Position numbers and translations under genes: made by a program. The notes under the pieces are model-generated. The model was not told the DNA's origin, ran no database searches, and was given only the letters and a program-made list of their open reading frames with translations. From Rhodoferax sp. (GTDB lineage: Bacteria; Pseudomonadota; Gammaproteobacteria; Burkholderiales; Burkholderiaceae_C), in NCBI GenBank assembly GCA_020048255.1, contig JAIFMR010000114.1, positions 1 to 12,395 of the forward strand: a stretch of DNA of 12,395 nt. Reading direction: 5' to 3'. Positions 6,780 through 12,395 of this stretch are shown here, in pieces; position 1 is the first letter of the stretch; every line of letters starts with the position of its first letter.

Positions 6780-7739
6780 ATGAAACTTGCTACCTTGAAT
6801 GACGGTTCCCGTGACGGCCAGTTGGTTGTGGTGTCACGCGATTTGTGCAGCGCACATTATGCGACCGGCATCGCCGACCACTTGCAGCAGGTGTTGGACG
6901 ACTGGAATTTCATGTCGCCGCAGCTGCAAGACCTGTCCCACACCCTGAACCACGGTAAAGCGCGCCATGCTTTCCCGTTCGATGCCCGTATGTGCATGGC
7001 GCCGCTGCCGCGTGCCCATCTGCTGGCGCAGGGTGAGGCGTTTGCCTCGTCCGACGAGGATGCCGGGTCGGACAATCAGGCCTGCAAGCTGAGCTTGGGT
7101 TTCAGCGACGAATTGTTTGGGCCGTGTGCGCCGCTGACCTGTGCCCGCGCCGCCCTGCAACTTGATTTTGAAGCTGCTGTGGTGGTGATCACCGGGGATG
7201 TGCCACAAGGCGCCAGCGCCGATCAAGCGCTCGACAGCGTTCGCTTGGTGCTGTTGGCCAACCATGTTCTGTTGCGCGCCATACCAGCGCACACTGTGGC
7301 CAGCAGTCCGATGACGGCGTTGAGCCCGGTGGCAGTGACGCCGGACGAACTGGTATTTGGGGGCGATAGTGCGTGGGCGCACGGCCGGCTGAGTTTGACC
7401 CTGCAATGCACGGTGAACGGGCGCAAGCTGGGTCTGTGCGACACCGGACAAGACATGACCTGGCATTTTGGCGAACTGATATCCGCCCTGTGCCAGACGC
7501 GCCGCCTGCGTGCTGGCGCCATCGTCAGTTCGGGCGAGGTGCGTAACCGCGATGCCAGCCGGGGGTGCAGCAGCCTGGCCAGCCGTCGTGCTCTGGAAAT
7601 GCAACAAGGGGGGCTGGCCAAAACCCCTTGGTTGGGCCACGGCGACACAGTGCGCATCGAGGTCAAAGGACGTGACGGGCTGAGCGTGTTTGGCGCCCTG
7701 GAGCACGACGTGCACCTGGCCGATCAGTCGGCGCAGTGA
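6780..7739 (+). CDS. Fumarylacetoacetate hydrolase family protein, probably lacking metal ligands
   Basis: A 319-residue member of the FAH superfamily, whose usual enzymes are Mg/Mn-dependent hydrolases or decarboxylases in aromatic catabolism. The N-terminus (MKLATLNDGSRDGQLVVVSR), HYATGIADHLQQVLDDWNF, HAFPFDARMCMAPLPRA, SPVAVTPDEL, NGRKLGLCD and the C-terminal GDTVRIEVKGRDG-SVFGA match a family common in betaproteobacteria, as I recall it. Several functional positions differ. The acidic ExE metal motif reads E131-A-A133, the later Asp of the usual ND reads N161-H162, and the Lys before the SPVAV segment reads S176. The region 83-113 is also reduced compared with relatives. It may be non-hydrolytic or of altered function. 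AAGGGA at 6766-6771 is a good ribosome binding site. Divergent from the DUF3108 gene with 18 bases between starts. Confidence 0.85.
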   Translation: MKLATLNDGSRDGQLVVVSRDLCSAHYATGIADHLQQVLDDWNFMSPQLQDLSHTLNHGKARHAFPFDARMCMAPLPRAHLLAQGEAFASSDEDAGSDNQACKLSLGFSDELFGPCAPLTCARAALQLDFEAAVVVITGDVPQGASADQALDSVRLVLLANHVLLRAIPAHTVASSPMTALSPVAVTPDELVFGGDSAWAHGRLSLTLQCTVNGRKLGLCDTGQDMTWHFGELISALCQTRRLRAGAIVSSGEVRNRDASRGCSSLASRRALEMQQGGLAKTPWLGHGDTVRIEVKGRDGLSVFGALEHDVHLADQSAQ

Positions 7740-7796
7740 ATCTGTCTGGCGACAGGTGAGTTGCGTCGCCTCTGAGATCCTGGCGCGGCGCAGGCT

Positions 7797-8399
7797 TCAG
7801 GCGCTGGCGAGTTGCAGAACAAAGGTCTTGATGCCGCGCAGCATCATCTCAATGGACACGGCCACCAGCACCAAGCCCATCAGCCGCTCCAGCGCCACTA
7901 CAAAACGGTCACCCGCCACGCGCTGAATCCGCTCGGCCAGCACCAGCACCACCGCGCTCACCGTCATGGTGACGCACAAGGCGGCAATCCATTCGAGGCG
8001 TTTCTCCGGGGCCTGAGACACCAGCAGCAGCACCGTGGCCAGCGCCGACGGCCCGGCAATGGCCGGAATCGCCAGCGGCACGATCAAGGGTTCGCCTTCA
8101 GGCTCGGTCGCCTCGCTTTTGGGGGGCGGAAAAATCATGCGCAGGGCAATCAAGAACAAGATCACACCGCCGCCAATTTGCAGGGACAACTCGCTGAGGT
8201 TCATGACCCGCAGAAAACTCTCGCCCACAAACATGAAGGTCAGCAGCAGCAAGAACGCAATCAGGACCTCGCGCAAGATCACGCGCGCACGCCGCTTGGG
8301 CGCTACATGTTGCAGCGCATTGGCAAAAATCGGGATGTTGCCGATCGGATCGGTGATCAGGATCAGCAGGATGGTGGCCGAAACAAAGGTGTAGTTCAT
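7797..8399 (-). CDS. MarC/YhgN family integral membrane protein
   Basis: A 200-residue inner-membrane protein of the MarC (UPF0056) family, with about six hydrophobic helices. The two family signatures are present: ITDPIGNIPIF at 16-25 in the first helix, and IPAIAGPSALATVLLL at 111-126 in the second half, the pseudo-repeat of the family. A charged, proline-rich loop (91-105) separates the halves. The biochemical function is unknown; the old link of MarC to multiple antibiotic resistance has been withdrawn. It converges with the FAH-like gene (57-base gap) and diverges from the first DUF2946 ORF. Confidence 0.92.
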   Translation of the reverse strand: MNYTFVSATILLILITDPIGNIPIFANALQHVAPKRRARVILREVLIAFLLLLTFMFVGESFLRVMNLSELSLQIGGGVILFLIALRMIFPPPKSEATEPEGEPLIVPLAIPAIAGPSALATVLLLVSQAPEKRLEWIAALCVTMTVSAVVLVLAERIQRVAGDRFVVALERLMGLVLVAVSIEMMLRGIKTFVLQLASA

Positions 8400-8406
8400 G
8401 GCACAA

Positions 8407-8415
8407 AGGATAGCA
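8407..8415 (-). promoter_or_regulatory. Weak extended -10 candidate upstream of the MarC gene
   Basis: The minus strand reads TGCTATCCT, an extended -10 shape (TGn plus TATCCT, four of six consensus bases), ending seven bases before the ATG at 8399. A short or absent leader is implied. No -35 box was identified, so this is tentative. Confidence 0.25.
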
Positions 8416-8476
8416 GGGCCGGCGGTCCCGCAGCGCGCTAACGGGTCAATGCCGGTTCATCGTGCGCGGGGGGCAA

Positions 8477-8485
8477 TGTCATAAT
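8477..8485 (+). promoter_or_regulatory. Extended -10 promoter (TGTCATAAT) directly before the first DUF2946 ORF
   Basis: TGTCATAAT matches the extended -10 form TGnTATAAT in all but one position. TTCATC at 8456-8461 could be a weak -35 at 18 bases. The predicted start of transcription (about 8491-8493) falls immediately before the ATG at 8494, so the copper-locus transcript would be leaderless or nearly so. No Shine-Dalgarno sequence is seen. Confidence 0.45.
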
Positions 8486-8493
8486 CGCGCCCC

Positions 8494-8877
8494 ATGACCT
8501 TTCTGCACACCCTGCGCAACGCACCCTGGCTGGCCAAATTGGCCCTGCTGTGGTTTGCTTTGACGCTGGGCGTGGCGGTGGCTTCCCCCCTGGTCCACCC
8601 GCAGCAAGAGCAGGTGATTTGCACCAGTGTCGGCATGCTGAAGGTGGTGCTCAATGATGACGGCAGCTACAGCACCACCAGTACCAGCGATGGCATGCTT
8701 TGCCCCTTGTGCGTGGTGGGGGGTGCACCTGCCCCGGTCGTCATGACCATGCCGCACCCGCCGCATCCGCTGGGTCATGTGATGCAAAGTATCCCGGCGG
8801 CACGCCTTGCCGCCCTGATGGGTGTTCCACCGCCAGCGCGTGGGCCACCGCCCTCCAGATTGCTCTATCTGCTTTGA
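8494..8877 (+). CDS. DUF2946 protein, CruR-like copper-sensing leader ORF (first copy)
   Basis: A 127-residue exported or membrane-tethered protein with an N-terminal signal segment (about 12-30, LAKLALLWFALTLGVAVA). It has an ICTSVG element (C43), a CxxC motif C70-P-L-C73, and a His/Met-rich stretch (84-97). Near the C-terminus it carries R116-G-P-P119, followed by eight residues. In Bordetella the DUF2946 protein CruR senses copper through its nascent CxxC. Copper relieves an arrest at a C-terminal RAPP motif and so triggers Rho-dependent termination before a TonB transporter gene. The same layout is seen here, with the PCuAC gene 231 bases downstream. That this copy acts as a regulatory uORF is inference; a periplasmic copper-binding role is the alternative. 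Confidence 0.82.
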   Translation: MTFLHTLRNAPWLAKLALLWFALTLGVAVASPLVHPQQEQVICTSVGMLKVVLNDDGSYSTTSTSDGMLCPLCVVGGAPAPVVMTMPHPPHPLGHVMQSIPAARLAALMGVPPPARGPPPSRLLYLL

Positions 8878-8887
8878 TTTTTAGAGC

Positions 8888-8911
8888 GCCCTGCGCAAGC
8901 TGCGCCTGGGC
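8888..8911 (+). other. Stem-loop just after the first DUF2946 ORF
   Basis: GCGCA (8893-8897) pairs with TGCGC (8901-8905) around an AGC loop, and GCCC (8888-8891) pairs with GGGC (8908-8911) across a small internal mismatch. A T-rich run (about 8929-8941) follows after some 18 bases, too far for a standard terminator. It lies 10 bases after the stop codon, where an RNA structure could affect termination in the DUF2946-PCuAC spacer. Confidence 0.4.
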
Positions 8912-8960
8912 TAGACGCTGATTTAATCCTTTTTTCTTTTTGAGCGCATGAGTTCTTGAT

Positions 8961-8980
8961 GTGCTGGCGAATTGCCGCAC
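8961..8980 (+). other. Stem-loop in the DUF2946-PCuAC spacer
   Basis: GTGC (8961-8964) pairs with GCAC (8977-8980) and GGC (8966-8968) with GCC (8974-8976), leaving one bulged T and a GAATT loop. It is short and may be chance, but it is one of three hairpins in a 231-base spacer. Confidence 0.3.
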
Positions 8981-8998
8981 TGCAAGAGAAAAAACGAG

Positions 8999-9063
8999 TG
9001 ATTAGCTATACAAATAGTAGCTATTAGCGCATACCGCGCATGGGCTAGAGCCCGATTTTCTTT
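8999..9063 (+). repeat. Comamonadaceae-type intergenic repeat, ending in a terminator-like hairpin
   Basis: The AT-rich block with TTAGCTATA, ATAGTAGCTATTAGCGC and then CTAGAGCCCGATTTTC resembles the small dispersed repeat (TAGCTGCT...AGCGCTAGAGGC...TTTTT pattern) that I remember from intergenic regions of Acidovorax, Polaromonas and Rhodoferax genomes. Its end holds GGGC-TAGA-GCCC (9042-9053) followed by GATTTTCTTTG, which looks like a weak intrinsic terminator. Its composition differs from the GC-rich genes around it. There is only one copy in the window, so the repeat assignment rests on recall. Confidence 0.5.
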
Positions 9064-9108
9064 GTAACCCCTGGTCGCTTTGACCCTACCTATCTTGAAG
9101 GAAACCCC

Positions 9109-9615
9109 ATGAAATTGAAATCACTGATGGCCGCCATGACCCTGGCAGCTGCAACCCTGAGTGTTTTGGCCGCTGGCGACGCTGTCGAGGTCAAAAATGC
9201 CTGGGCCCGTGCCACTGTCAAGGGCCAAATGGCCACGGGCGCCTTCATGACGATCACCGCCAAAGACGGCAGCAAGCTGGTCGGCGCGGCCTCTCCCGTG
9301 GCGGGGGTGGCGCAGGTGCATGAGATGAAGATGGAAGGCGGCGTCATGAAAATGGCCGAGGTCAAGGGCGGCCTGGAATTGCCTGCCGGCAAGACAGTGG
9401 AACTCAAACCCGGTGGCTACCACGTCATGTTGATGGACTTGAAAGAGCCCTTGGCCAAAGACACGACCGTGCCAGTCACGTTGATGTTCAAGGACGCCAA
9501 AGGAGTCGAGAGCAAGGTCGAGCTGAAAATGCCCGTGGCCATGACAGCCCCAGGCGGCATGGGCAAACCCGCTGCCATGGACCATACGATGCACGGCAAC
9601 ATGCCCGCCAAATAA
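9109..9615 (+). CDS. PCuAC family periplasmic copper chaperone
   Basis: A 168-residue secreted protein that binds Cu(I) in the periplasm and usually delivers it to cytochrome oxidase or other cuproenzymes. Residues 1-22 form a Sec signal ending at LAAG. The copper motif of the family, H(M)x10Mx21HxM, is seen as H71-E-M73, M82 and H105-V-M107 within GGYHVMLMDL; the second spacing is 22 rather than 21. The fold continues with the usual PLAKDTTVPVTLMFKDAKG beta strand. A C-terminal tail rich in Met and His (M151, M157, H159, M161, H162, M165) may give a second copper site. AAGGA at 9098-9102 is the ribosome binding site. Twenty-five bases separate it from the next DUF2946 ORF, so they are probably co-transcribed. 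Confidence 0.95.
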   Translation: MKLKSLMAAMTLAAATLSVLAAGDAVEVKNAWARATVKGQMATGAFMTITAKDGSKLVGAASPVAGVAQVHEMKMEGGVMKMAEVKGGLELPAGKTVELKPGGYHVMLMDLKEPLAKDTTVPVTLMFKDAKGVESKVELKMPVAMTAPGGMGKPAAMDHTMHGNMPAK

Positions 9616-9640
9616 GTGATCTGAACGCCTGGTTGAGCCC

Positions 9641-10069
9641 GTGAGACGCTTTCCATCCGTCATGCCATTCAGGGCGACCCTTGCACGCAACGCAAGGTCG
9701 TCCTGGGCACTGTGGCTGGCCCTGGGTTTGGCACTGTTCGGGGCGCTGGCTCCCACGGTGTCGCACGCCCTGAGCGGGGCGCAGGGTGGCCAGGCACCGT
9801 TAACCGAGATTTGTACCAGCACCGGGCCGCGCTGGATGGCGTTGCCAACGTCGTCTGAACCCTCTCCCAGTGACTCAGGTACCGCTGTGGCCTGGGATCA
9901 CTGCCCGTTTTGTTTGCTGACGACGGACCGTTTGGCGCCGCCACCGCCGTCTCACCCCCTGTGTTTTGCCGTGGCTGACCCCGCCAGCACGCCTGTTTCA
10001 CCCCCCACTGTGTTTTGGCCCGCCCAAGTGCTTGCGGCGGCGCACCCCCGCGGACCCCCCGCCATCTGA
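9641..10069 (+). CDS. DUF2946 protein, CruR-like copper-sensing leader ORF (second copy), ahead of the TonB receptor
   Basis: A 142-residue DUF2946 protein (GTG start at 9641; the ATG at 9662 gives 135 residues, and neither has a clear Shine-Dalgarno). An N-terminal hydrophobic segment (about 22-45, ending SHALSG) precedes an EICTSTG element (C58) and the family's hallmark DHCPFCLL with CxxC (C88, C91). It ends in P-R137-G-P-P140-A-I with only two residues after RGPP. This matches the architecture of Bordetella CruR, where the CxxC senses copper and a terminal RAPP stalls the ribosome to keep the downstream transporter gene transcribed. The downstream gene here is likewise a TonB-dependent copper receptor. 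The 3' end of the ORF is strongly C-rich, as expected for Rho loading. It differs from the first copy mainly in the linker and shorter tail. Confidence 0.85.
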   Translation: MRRFPSVMPFRATLARNARSSWALWLALGLALFGALAPTVSHALSGAQGGQAPLTEICTSTGPRWMALPTSSEPSPSDSGTAVAWDHCPFCLLTTDRLAPPPPSHPLCFAVADPASTPVSPPTVFWPAQVLAAAHPRGPPAI

Positions 10070-10089
10070 GTTTTTCTGCCTTTCGCCCA

Positions 10090-10110
10090 TGCTGCGCCCC
10101 TACCGCAGCA
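10090..10110 (+). other. 7-bp stem-loop between the second DUF2946 ORF and the TonB receptor
   Basis: TGCTGCG (10090-10096) and CGCAGCA (10104-10110) pair perfectly around a CCCCTAC loop, 20 bases past the DUF2946 stop. No T-tract follows. It could act as a structural element of the leader or a Rho pause site. Confidence 0.45.
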
Positions 10111-10128
10111 CGGGTGTGTCAGGCCTGC

Positions 10129-10164
10129 GCGGGTATGGCACCCGCCGCTTCGCTTTTGCTTTTA
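10129..10164 (+). terminator. Terminator- or attenuator-like hairpin before the TonB receptor gene
   Basis: GCGGGT (10129-10134) and ACCCGC (10140-10145) form a 6-bp stem with an ATGGC loop. The sequence after it is CGCTTCGCTTTTGCTTTT, with T-rich segments starting 8 bases from the stem. It is a weak intrinsic terminator by standard rules. Its position between the putative copper-sensing leader ORF and the receptor gene makes it a candidate attenuation element. Confidence 0.35.
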
Positions 10165-10194
10165 AAAACACTTTGATGAATTCAGGAAATGACC

Positions 10195-12395
10195 GTGACC
10201 ACTCCAAGACCTCACCTTTTCGCCCACGCCATGGCGCTGGCTCTCCCCGTTCTGTGCCTGCATTGCGGCCAGGCTCTGGCGCAAAGCGCTGCCATGGGCA
10301 CCTTGCCGTCCGTGACGGTCAATGCCAGCAAATTCAACCCCTTGCCAGCAGCCACGCCGCTGGACAAAGCCAGCCTGGCCCCCAAGCTGGCCGCCACCAG
10401 CGACACTGCCAGCCTGCTGTCTGACATTCCAGGCCTGAGCCTGAACGGTGCGGGGGGTGTCTCCAGCCTGCCCGCCATCAACGGCTTGGCCGATGACCGG
10501 CTGCGCATCCAGGTGGATGGTATGGACCTGATCGCCTCTTGCCCCAACCACATGAACCCGGCCCTGTCCTACCTGGACCCGACCAACGTGGGCTTGCTCA
10601 AGGTGTATGCCGGCATTGCCCCCGTGAGCGCGGGTGGGGATTCCATTGGCGGCACCATCCTGGCCGAGTCACGCGCCCCAGAATTTGCCGCACCTGGCCA
10701 GAGCGCCATCGTCAAAGGCGAAGCTGGTGCCTTCTATCGCAGCAACAACCAGGCCAGCGGCGCCAACCTCTCTGCCAGCTACGCCACACCAGCGTTCCTC
10801 ATGAGTTACAGCGGCGCCACCAGCCAAGCCAGCAACTACACCGCAGGCAGCGATTTCAAGACCTATGATTTCACCGGCCGCCTCGGCCACACCCTGGCCC
10901 GCGACGAAGTCGGCTCCACCGCGTATGAAACCGCTAACCACAGCCTGGGTTTGGCGTTCAAAAATGGCAACCATCTGCTGGAGGCCAAGGTGGGCATTCA
11001 GGACATGCCGTTTCAGCTCTACCCAAACCAGCGCATGGACATGCTCTACAACAAGCAAGACAGCCTGAACCTGCGCTACCTGGGTGAGTTTGGCTGGGGC
11101 ATGCTGGCTGTGCGCGCCTACCAGGAGAAGGTGGACCACTTCATGGACTTTGGGGCGGACAAACGGTATTGGTATGGCAATGGTGTTCCGCCCGTTGGCT
11201 CCGGGGGTCCGACGGCCCTGAACGGCACACCCTGCAGTCCGATGAGCGCCACCTGTGCCGCGGGCATGCCGATGTACACCGAGGGCAAAACCACCGGTGT
11301 CAGCGTGAAGGCTGACATCAGCTTGACCGCACAAGACCTGTTGCGCGTGGGCTCTGAAATGCAGCAGTACCGCCTGAACGACTGGTGGCCAGCCTCGGGT
11401 GCGGGCATGTCGCCAGGCACCTTCTGGAATATCAAAGACGGTGAGCGGGATCGCACCGCCCTGTATGCCGAGTGGGAAGCCCGCAAGAGTGCGCAGTGGA
11501 TGACGCTGGTTGGCGCCCGTGCGGAGCAAGTCAAGATGGATGCCGGCCAGGTGCGCGGCTACAACACGGCCGCCGCCGCCATGGGATTCCAGGCGCGGGA
11601 CGCTGCCGCCTTCAACGCCCAAAGCCACGCCAGCACCGACAACAACCTCGACCTGACCGCGCTGGCCAAGTACACCGCCCATGCCAACTACGACATCGAG
11701 TTCGGCCTGGCACACAAGGTGCGTTCGCCCAATGTGTACGAACGTTTCACCTGGTCCACCTGGCAGATGGCCGCACTGATGAACAACTTTGTCGGTGACG
11801 GCAATGGCTATGTGGGCAACCTGGCCCTGAAACCCGAGCAAGCCAACACCCTGAGCGCCACCTTTGATTGGCACGCCGCCGACGGTGCCTGGGCTTTCAA
11901 GGCCGCGCCGTTCTACACCCAGGTGAACGACTACATTGATGCTGTGCAGTGGAATGCCACCACCAACGCCCCGGCCACGACCCTGGTCACGGACAAGTTC
12001 AGCGTCTTGAAGTACGTGAACCAGTCGGCGCGCCTCTACGGCGTCAACCTGTCTGGCCACCTGCCGCTTGCCAAAACGGGCCTGGGCGACTTGGGCTTGA
12101 AAGGTCAGCTGAACTACACCCGTGGCACCAATGAGACCACGGGCGACAACCTGTTCAACATCATGCCCCTGAACGCCAAACTCGCTGTGACGCAAAAACT
12201 GGGCGCTTGGGACAACAGTCTGGAACTGGTGGCGGTCAAGGCCAAGACCGATGTGAATGCGATGCGCAACGAGATCCAAACGCCTGGCTACAGCCTGGTG
12301 CATGTGCGCACCAGCTACTCGTGGAAGCAAGTGCGTCTGGACCTGGGCGTAGAAAACCTGTTTGACACCTTCTACTACCTGCCCACAGGCGGCGC
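10195..12395 (+). CDS. TonB-dependent outer-membrane copper receptor, OprC/NosA type (3' end cut by the window)
   Basis: Outer-membrane beta-barrel that imports copper using TonB energy, related to OprC of Pseudomonas aeruginosa and NosA. 733 codons are in the window and the last strands are missing. An N-terminal signal (to about ALAQS) is followed by the plug domain (LLSDIPGLSLNGAGGVSSL, LRIQVDGMDL, AGGDSIGGTI). The plug carries S-C116-P-N-H-M120, the CxxxM copper motif of OprC, and the barrel carries H315-F-M317 (VDHFMDFGADKR), matching the HxM partner. The end of the visible part, LDLGVENLFDTFYYLPTGG, is the typical C-terminal TBDR signature. I prefer the GTG at 10195 because AGGA at 10184-10187 lies 7 bases before it; an ATG at 10189 directly abuts that site. 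Copper as substrate is well supported by the paired motifs and the PCuAC/DUF2946 neighbours. Confidence 0.92.
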   Translation, partial: MTTPRPHLFAHAMALALPVLCLHCGQALAQSAAMGTLPSVTVNASKFNPLPAATPLDKASLAPKLAATSDTASLLSDIPGLSLNGAGGVSSLPAINGLADDRLRIQVDGMDLIASCPNHMNPALSYLDPTNVGLLKVYAGIAPVSAGGDSIGGTILAESRAPEFAAPGQSAIVKGEAGAFYRSNNQASGANLSASYATPAFLMSYSGATSQASNYTAGSDFKTYDFTGRLGHTLARDEVGSTAYETANHSLGLAFKNGNHLLEAKVGIQDMPFQLYPNQRMDMLYNKQDSLNLRYLGEFGWGMLAVRAYQEKVDHFMDFGADKRYWYGNGVPPVGSGGPTALNGTPCSPMSATCAAGMPMYTEGKTTGVSVKADISLTAQDLLRVGSEMQQYRLNDWWPASGAGMSPGTFWNIKDGERDRTALYAEWEARKSAQWMTLVGARAEQVKMDAGQVRGYNTAAAAMGFQARDAAAFNAQSHASTDNNLDLTALAKYTAHANYDIEFGLAHKVRSPNVYERFTWSTWQMAALMNNFVGDGNGYVGNLALKPEQANTLSATFDWHAADGAWAFKAAPFYTQVNDYIDAVQWNATTNAPATTLVTDKFSVLKYVNQSARLYGVNLSGHLPLAKTGLGDLGLKGQLNYTRGTNETTGDNLFNIMPLNAKLAVTQKLGAWDNSLELVAVKAKTDVNAMRNEIQTPGYSLVHVRTSYSWKQVRLDLGVENLFDTFYYLPTGG

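Noticed and set aside
7742..7755. CTGTC/GACAG hairpin between the converging FAH-like and MarC genes
   Set aside because: The stem is only 5 bp and there is no T-tract on either strand, so a terminator cannot be supported.
10669..12330. Long open frame of about 550 codons on the minus strand, opposite the copper receptor
   Set aside because: The opposite strand is a clear TonB-dependent receptor with plug, ligand motifs and a C-terminal signature. The antisense product is His/Gly/Val-rich and lacks family features.
1..12395. CRISPR arrays, tRNA or rRNA genes, insertion sequences or prophage genes
   Set aside because: No regularly spaced repeats, RNA-gene signatures, transposase or integrase motifs or terminal inverted repeats were found. 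The space is almost entirely filled by ordinary coding genes.

Overview
The window is GC-rich, densely coded proteobacterial DNA. The gene families (an Isp-type [NiFe] hydrogenase operon, a DUF3567 protein, a proline-rich DUF3108 protein, paired DUF2946 genes) and an intergenic repeat at 8999-9063 point to a betaproteobacterium of the Comamonadaceae, of the Rhodoferax/Polaromonas kind. The organism call is inference from gene content and recalled family knowledge. No search was run.

Region 1 (28-5286, + strand) is a tightly packed five-gene operon: hydrogenase small subunit with a Tat signal (hynS), a NarI-like cytochrome b membrane protein (isp1), an HdrD-like iron-sulfur protein (isp2), a small cysteine-containing protein of unknown function, and the hydrogenase large subunit (hynL). 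The first three genes are joined by 4-base ATGA overlaps. The catalytic pair should sit on the periplasmic face and exchange electrons through Isp1 haem with the iron-sulfur centres of Isp2. The small subunit has a standard four-cysteine proximal cluster, not the six-cysteine oxygen-tolerant form. No maturation protease or hyp gene lies inside the window.

Region 2 (5297-8399) holds housekeeping or unknown genes: a DUF3567 protein (-), a DUF3108 envelope protein (-) broken by an apparent frameshift near 6440-6480, a fumarylacetoacetate-hydrolase-like protein (+) that has lost residues expected to bind the metal, and a MarC-family membrane protein (-).

Region 3 (8494-12395, + strand, runs off the end) is a copper-uptake locus in a repeated pattern: DUF2946 leader ORF, then PCuAC copper chaperone, then a second DUF2946 ORF, then an OprC/NosA-type TonB-dependent copper receptor carrying CxxxM and HxM motifs. 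Both DUF2946 proteins have a CxxC motif and a C-terminal R-G-P-P. This resembles Bordetella CruR, a nascent-chain copper sensor whose C-terminal RAPP arrest motif controls Rho-dependent termination ahead of a TonB transporter. The two copies here look like two separate copper-sensing leader ORFs, one in front of the periplasmic chaperone and one in front of the outer-membrane transporter. The spacers after them hold several stem-loops. This is the most interesting part of the window.
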